From assembly GCF_000346465.2 (NCBI RefSeq), contig NC_034014.1, forward strand, positions 20,911,517-20,975,516: a DNA stretch of 64,000 bases, in the 5' to 3' direction. The stretch comes from Prunus persica. Lineage: Eukaryota; Streptophyta; Magnoliopsida; Rosales; Rosaceae. Below are positions 57,801 through 64,000 of the stretch, in pieces; the first letter of the stretch is position 1, and every line of letters starts with the position of its first letter. The notes under the pieces are model-generated. The model was not told the origin of the DNA. It searched no databases and was given only the letters and a program-made list of their open reading frames with translations. The translations under genes were made by a program, and so were the position numbers.

Positions 57801-59289
57801 ATGGGTATATAATAATAATAAGAGATATTTAGTGATATACCCATTTCTAGCACTAATATTATAAATAAACCCTACATAATTGAATTCCTATAAACAAATC
57901 CAAAAAAAACCCAAAAAATGATAGCTGGCCTTATTGAATTTAATATTGATTATTAAATTACTTTGATGCCCTATTGAGTGTTTTGGGTATTTTTATGAGA
58001 TTTTGGGGTTGGGCTTGTTTTAAGAAATTGATGGCAGTTTTGTAATTTATAAGAAGTTAAAAGCTTTTTTGTTATGTTGTAAATGGGTTTTGGGTGTGTT
58101 TCTAAAGTCCATTTTATATAGGATATTTTTATAATTTGGGCCCCCATATTGGGTATAATAGTGAATCTCCCTAATAATAATAATAACAGTAATATATGCT
58201 ATTATTATTACAATATAATATATACATCTTATTCATTGGTGAGCATGAGATTAGTTAATCATCATTTTCACATGGGTTTAATAGTCCCCTCCTAAGGAAT
58301 GAGGTGTTTTTGGTGGGCCCGGTATTAGCAATCCCATCTAATACTAGGATTAGATGAAACAAACATGGTACTAAATTTAGTCCAGGCCAGACCAAGTCAA
58401 ACTTGTGTAACAAACGGCCCCTAAACACCTAAATGTTATTATAGATTGAAATTTGGTTAAATTTTGGCTAAAAACATATAAAAGTTATTTTAGGAACTCT
58501 CTATAAAATTTGAATTCCAATTATTCTCCTTAGTTTAAGGAGTCATAAATACTATAATTATTTTTTAATTCAATATGATTGGTCCATCTCCATAAAATAA
58601 TTGTTAGCATTAATTAAAAGTTTAAACTTTGCATAAAACAAAGCAGCATTAAATTATAGGGAGTCACTAGGAGCCATTTCTCTCTCCTTAGATTTAGGAA
58701 CTCCTAGATGTCTCTCTATTTTAGGAGGTGGATAGGAAGTATGGTTAAAATTGTATTTTTCGAATTCCTCCCTAAAATTTGTCTAAATATGTGGTTTAGA
58801 GAGCCCATTATGGATGCTCTTTGGGCTTTTGATAACCATTTCAATTTTAGTCAATTGTTGGTATCCTACTCAAAAGTGAACTCAAAAATCATGATTCTTT
58901 TTAAAAACATACATTTTCTAAGAACTAAAAAGTTGTTTGGTATTAAACTTCAAAACTATTTTTAAAATCTAAAAAAAGTTTTCAAAAACTCATTCATCTA
59001 CCTCCAGACCTGGGCAGGGGAGAGAGAGAGAGAGAGAGAGAGAAAAAATTGTGAAACATCACTTTTAGTGTTTTTAAAAATGGGCCTTTTTGAGTTGTTT
59101 TTTAGTTAGATTTTTGAAAATTGGGCCTTACCAAATGTGAATCATGGATTTTGAACTCAAAAACTGTTTTTGAGTTATAAAAAATTGGATTCAATATAAA
59201 AAAAAGGCATTTAATCGAAAAACAAAACAAAGTAGCAAGTGTGAATATAGAGAATGGCGGGCATGTTGAGAGGATCTCGAGCCTATACA
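57801..59289. other. Intergenic, AT-rich; probable transposon end near 58415
   Basis: No gene is supported. ACAAACGGCCCCTAA near 58410-58424 looks like one end of a Harbinger-type element (compare CCAAACGACCCCTTA at 22634-22648), but I found no matching left end. A GA microsatellite lies at about 59019-59045. Confidence 0.4.
59019..59045 (+). repeat. (GA)n microsatellite
   Basis: About twelve GA dinucleotides in an intergenic setting. Confidence 0.9.
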
Positions 59290-60377
59290 TTTAGCATTAG
59301 TGCATTTACACACATGTAAAAGAATGTTAACCATTAGATTGATCTAATGAAATTTGGACCTTTATATGATCTTTCAATATTATTTATTTAATTTTAACTT
59401 GTATTTTCAATAGTGTGTGCATGATAAGTTAATGATACATGTATGTTTTTGAAGGAAGGTAGAAGCCGTGATAATGCGTCTTGTTTTTTAAGAGCCTTTG
59501 GATTTTTTTCACTTGTAAATGTTTATATTAAAGTTAGAGTTATAAATAGGATAGATAAACCGCTCAGAACACAAAAATAATTGTTTAACCAAAATGCATA
59601 GAGTTGGAGCCTTTCCCCTTCTTCCCACCCCTCCTCCTCATATTCAATTCTACAAAAGAATGGTAGGAGGAGAAGGAGAAAGGCTCCAACTTTATACACT
59701 TCGGTTTTAAAAAACTATTTTTATGTTATGATTCGTTTATCTACTCCATTTATAACTATAACTTTAAACTAACCATTCAGAAATGAAAATCATCCAAGGG
59801 CTCTTTAAAGAACAAAATCACATCTTCTGCCTTCCTTGAAAAACATACATGTACATAGCGGACCCAGAAATTTTTTAGCAGAGGTGCAATATTGACTAAG
59901 TATGAAAAATGGTTTTTCGGAATAATCATTTTCTCAAGATAATTTTTGGCGGCTTTTATTCCTTATACATCAAATAAGAAAACTTGATTTTATAGAATTT
60001 TAGTATGAAGTATATATTGACTTAATGAGCCATCATTTTTAGCCTAAATCGTATTTTGCACTAAAACCGAATTTTGATATTTTGATTTGGTGGGAATTTG
60101 ATTTTCTAGTATTTTTATTTGAATCCAAATGGGGGGTACTTCCTTATTTACATTATAAATTTAAGTAAATGGAGTAATATAAAAATAAATAAAAGTACAC
60201 CTACAATAATTTTTCTGGTGAAAAGAGGTGCAGCTGTACCTTCTTGCGCCTTAATAGGTCCGCCCCTGTGTACATGCACATACTATTGAAAGATCATACA
60301 AATGCCCATCATTTGATCAATTTAATAATTAATATTCTTTTAAATGCATGTAAATATACCAAATACCAATGCTAAAT
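59290..60377. mobile_element. Fold-back element with long inverted arms, interrupted by a hAT-like insertion
   Basis: The left arm (about 59290-59640) is the inverted copy of the right arm (about 59665-60377). Matching pairs include TACATGTATGTTTTTGAAGG with its complement near 59835, GAGTTGGAGCCTTTC with GAAAGGCTCCAAC, and ATATGATCTTTCAATA with TATTGAAAGATCATA (60284). The outer ends are ATTTAGCATT and AATGCTAAAT. The right arm is split by the 412-bp element at 59857-60268. No clear target duplication was seen. Confidence 0.75.
59857..60268. mobile_element. hAT-like element nested in the fold-back arm
   Basis: A 7-bp duplication, TGTACAT (59850-59856 and 60269-60275), flanks it. The right end GGTCCGCCCCTG is the complement of CAGGGGCGGACC, a common terminal sequence of plant hAT-like MITEs. 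The left end AGCGGACCCAGAA has lost the outermost bases. It breaks the symmetry of the fold-back element, so it came later. A truncated relative is at 46651-46995. Confidence 0.75.
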
Positions 60378-60502
60378 TCAGATAAGTATTTAGATCCAAA
60401 ATAAAACGTCTTCCTCATAAAAAAAACCCGAACATTCAAGAAAGCAGCAGAAACTGCACAAGTGATAAGCAGCACAGAGGGACCAACCGAGAGCGCCAAA
60501 CA

Positions 60503-63033
60503 ATGGCAGCACCAGACCTCGACCCATCATCTTCCTCCATCTTCTCCCAACAAAATTCCAGACTCCCAGACGACACCGTTTTCTACGCCATCTTCCCTGA
60601 CTCTTCCCTAACCTCCTCCTCCACCACCGCCTCACTCCAATCGCTTCATCTCCAAATCCTCAAAACCCTCACTCCCTTCACCGCCGACTACATATGGCAG
60701 CACGAACCCTTCACTCTTTTCCCCTCCACTCTCCCCAAACCACCATGCGTCTGCTCCCTCGACCACCACCTCCCTCACCTACACGGCAAGCTTCGTGTCG
60801 CCGACAACTTCGAAGACGAGTGGTTCACCGTCTTCCTCCTCTTCCACATCTCCACAGCCTTCCCTGACGTCTCCATCCGGGTATGGGACTCGGACGGCGA
60901 GTTCTTACTTATCGAAGCGGCCTATCACCTTCCTCGCTGGCTCAACCCCCAAAACAGTCTCAACCGCGTGTTTATTCGCCATGGCGACCTCCATATCGTC
61001 CCCAAATCTCGGCTCCCAAACCCAACCATCACCGAATCGTTGAATTTCATAGTGAATTTCGGCCAGGAGTCAGTTGCCCCTGAACCGGTTCAGCTTGCGG
61101 TGAAGAATCGGATATCGGAGTATCCGGAGAAGGCGAGGAGGAATATGCATGTGGTTAGGGTTAGGGTTCCGGCGTCGGTTGCGCAGGTCTTGAGTCAAGA
61201 ACCGTGCTTGATTGCTTTGGCCGTTGAGGGTTTCTACGACCGTGACATTGATACTATGAAGTATGCGGCCAAGATGGAGAGATTTCTGAGCAGAGGGAGA
61301 GAAGAGGAGTTGGTGTGTGTAGCGGTGAAGATGTCGAGGGCAATGTATGCGCAGCTGGTGCAACAGGCGTTTCAGGCACCAAAGTGTTATCCCATGCTGA
61401 ATAGGAGCGAGGATAGAGTGGCCTATTTGGAGGCCGAATTGGGGATGAAGATTGCATGTGGTTTGGAGATGATGTATCAGCAAAGGAGAAAGGAGGGGTT
61501 GGAAGGGAAAGGGAGTAGTTGGATAGCGTTTAGGGAGAGTTTGGAGAGGAGTGGATACTTTGAAGGGTTGATTCCCGGGTCGAAAGAGTACCAGAGGTTG
61601 TTGCAGAATGCCGAGGAGTACTATCGGAGTAGTGCTTCCTTTTCGAGGACAAGGTACTTGAAAGTGATGATACATTGATATGTATATGGTTACTGTGGTC
61701 TTATTATGCTTTTGTTTCCGTTAGATGTAAAGACTTACATTGAATTGAAAGTGATTTCTGTTTAGATGCGCCACTTAATTGGAATTTTCTTGTTCTGTTA
61801 GTTGGGAATTAACGAAGGTGTTACTATTGTTGCAGTGAGATGATGAGTGCTCCTGTGAGACGCATAGATGAGATCCTTGCTTTACCTTATACAGCGGATG
61901 ATTTTAGGGGTCAAGAGGTTCCACCTTCTGATGATGATTCTTGGCTTTACAATGGAGAGGAGGAATTAAACTCAGAACTTTTGGAGAGACAAAAGGAGAT
62001 CGAACATTATAATTCAAAAAAGAAAAAGAATCAAAAGTCAAAAGAGCAGGACGATGCTGGTCCATCATCCAGCTCTAACATTGATGGATTCAATCCTGGT
62101 GATATAGCAAAAACCATGCAGGCATTTGTCCAGAAGATGTCAAGCTACGAGGGAGCTGAGGTTCCTGAGAACAGGTTAGTGTTCTTTTGTTTACGTATCT
62201 ATTGTTCGTCTCACCATTTTTGTCCCAAACACAGAAATAGGAGTACTTTGACATGGATGTGACTCGCGAGCATACATTTTTTATTGCTGGGGGCTAGATT
62301 TTAAGTTGCTCCCATCTGTCATAATATAGTGCCAGCGACTTTAGAATACATCTCCTTTCTGTCATAAGAATTAAGTAACTTGCACATCTTATGCTTGCAG
62401 TGATCAATGCCTTAAGTCTGGATGCCGAATGTTGTGTATGTTAACTAATTGTAGGATTAGATTGTGTGACTAAAATTGCTCGCAAATTTACTTAAATCTT
62501 GGTGTGAATTTTGAGCCCATGTAACTCTTTCTTGGCTCAGTCCTGATGCTGTTGTGATCTTGAACGAGTAGGTGTAGTTACTTGCCTTTGATGAACCAAG
62601 CTAATGCAAGTCACAAGTTTTGATTGTGTGAATTGGTTAATATCAAGATGAGGCACTTGGTGCACTAAGTTCTAGTTTTTCCCTGATTAAGTTTCCCAGT
62701 CACTACCTTTGGACTCTGCAGGAAATCATTTTTAGGTGTCTGTGTGTTTATTAGACTAGCACTCAGTTGATCTTATTATATTTTGTAATCTTCTTTTGAA
62801 GGAACCTAAAAGAAGTAGATTTTGATGCGGACCGTTTCTTTAAAGATGTAGAATCAATGATGAAGTGCCATGGTGATGAGAATGCCACTAGTGATGATGA
62901 TATTGAGGAAGGGTCCTCATCCGACTTGGACTTTGGTAAGTTGTACATATTTTATCATTTCCTTTATATTTTCAATTTTTGTTATTGTTTCTAAATTTAA
63001 AACTTTGGTTTTTTTATTTATTTAAAAAAAAAA

Positions 63034-63069
<36 letters not shown>

Positions 63070-64000
63070 TGCACCAAAAGGACAAAAAGTATTAAAAAGA
63101 AAACCAGACACCAGAACCTAAGTACACAGGTTTCATCCAAATCCCTTATTCCATTAAATATAAACAAGTATCTAATAAAATCTTCAACAATCAAGAACTT
63201 GTAGAAAAAGACATGGAGGTGTCATTTCTAGGTGCAATTTCCATTCCCTCCTTGTAAAGCTAGTTTGTTCTGGTTATTGAAACGTACCACTTAAAGGAAA
63301 GAGGCATGTCTAGCTGCCTAACGCCTTGCATGCCTTTATCTGCCCACTCTCTTCCCTAAATCCTAAACTAGTAGAAGAAAGACCTTTCGCATGACCCTCG
63401 AAACCCTGAACAAAGAAAAACCAAGTTTTGTTGTCCATGCACATGGCAATTCGAAAAAAACAATCAAGACTCTCCTTTCGTAACTTGTGTGGAAACCATT
63501 CATGCAGACAATGTGAGATAATAGTGATATGTTGCACTTTTTTTCCTGATCTGAAGGATGATCCAACTTTGTTATCTCATACTTGTTTGTGATGTACTGA
63601 TGTTATAAGTTGAAGTTCATGATCATAATGTTTTTAAGCTGCTGGGTTTTTTGTATTTTTCTTCCTTTAGAGAAAATCACATTTGTTCTTACTTGAGGTT
63701 CATCATGCGTATGATGTGTGCCAAATGACACCATACTTGTGTTCTGAGCTTGTCAACTAAAATACTTTTCATTTTCAATGAAACTGATAGTCAACAACAT
63801 CTATCCCTCCAAAAGGAGAGCAAGTTGTTAAATAACATCTTGGTTTCATTTTATTTGGAAAACTTTATAATTAAATTGGTGATATTCACAGATGAGTCTG
63901 AAGATGAAAGTGAGGAGGGAGAGGATACTTTCATGCATTCTTATTCTGATGCTCTAAATGAGGAATTGAAGGCTACAACTCTCAAAAAAAGTTTTGTTCG
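60503..64000 (+). CDS. ECD: Ecdysoneless homologue (SGT1/ECD domain protein), truncated at window edge
   Basis: Ecdysoneless proteins are conserved in eukaryotes. Animal members act in cell survival, cell cycle and pre-mRNA splicing (partner of PRPF8); plant members are little studied. Four exons, 60503-61653, 61836-62174, 62802-62935 and 63892-64000, join in frame and code for 577 residues so far; the end lies outside the window. The N-terminus MAAPDLDPSSSSIFSQQNSR leads into the ECD domain: DDTVFYAIFP, WFTVFLLFHISTAFPDVSIR, VWDSDGEFLLIEAAYHLPRW and LNRVFIRHGDLHIVP. Then follow RIDEILALPYTADDFRGQEV and an acidic stretch (DDDIEEGSSSDLDF, DESEDESEEGED), both normal for the family. The large first exon is GC-richer than the rest. 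A CT tract (63039-63066) lies in intron 3. Confidence 0.92.
63039..63066 (+). repeat. (CT)n microsatellite in ECD intron 3
   Basis: About fourteen CT dinucleotides follow a poly-A run inside the third intron of the ecdysoneless gene. Confidence 0.9.

Noticed and set aside
58310..58424. Harbinger-type right end ACAAACGGCCCCTAA
   Set aside because: No matching left terminus was located, so it cannot be called a complete element.
60795..61083. Alternative open frames inside ECD exon 1
   Set aside because: The frame starting at 60503 carries the clear ecdysoneless domain; the others are shadows of GC-rich coding sequence.

Overview
This is nuclear DNA from a flowering plant, most likely a rosid eudicot and possibly Rosaceae (inferred from the character of the proteins; no search was run). 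Genes have short AT-rich introns with GT-AG borders. Spacers are AT-rich and full of small non-autonomous transposons, and there is one assembly gap (N run, 20079-20310). Nothing bacterial, viral or CRISPR-like is present.

Twelve gene loci can be supported. From left to right they are: the 3' end of an NB-LRR resistance gene (2-502, +); a 13-exon Rab GDP dissociation inhibitor (1613-5953, +); PASTICCINO2, the 3-hydroxyacyl-CoA dehydratase (7048-9536, -); an O-fucosyltransferase-family glycosyltransferase (15368-19177, +); an MSL2/MSL3-type mechanosensitive channel (23093-31053, -); magnesium-dependent phosphatase 1 (33298-34298, +); a 1019-residue coiled-coil protein related to Arabidopsis At4g38062 (35612-38671, -); a 175-residue plant protein of unknown function (44299-45746, +); a NETWORKED class 2 actin-binding protein (49929-53762, +); nicotinamidase NIC1 (54619-56156, -) with an orphan copy of its last exon 1.2 kb upstream (57388-57472, -); and an ecdysoneless homologue that runs off the right edge (60503-64000, +). 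Multi-exon models were assembled by hand from splice borders and reading-frame continuity; all of them close in frame.

The spacers hold a dense set of class II elements, several with readable target-site duplications (TSDs). There are hAT-like elements with 8-bp TSDs (10136-10679, 56669-56831), a Mutator-like element with long terminal inverted repeats and a 9-bp TSD (19765-21311), and a Helitron with recognisable ends (40991-41272). There is also a group of PIF/Harbinger-like elements with TTA/TAA TSDs, some nested, at 10894-12089, 12464-13820, 21512-22645, 41634-42041 and 46289-47461. A fold-back element at about 59290-60377 is interrupted by a younger hAT-like insertion. Three related tRNA-derived SINEs have TSDs, and a decayed Ty1/copia remnant lies in the last intron of the channel gene.

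The genes are unrelated housekeeping loci (vesicle traffic, very-long-chain fatty acids, cell wall glycosylation, organelle osmoregulation, cytoskeleton, NAD salvage) and do not form a pathway or cluster. I did not find a new multi-gene system. The most distinctive observations are two probable GC-AG introns and a 19-nt exon in PAS2, a 26-residue five-copy repeat in the NET2 protein, the orphan NIC1 exon, and the nested transposon architecture.
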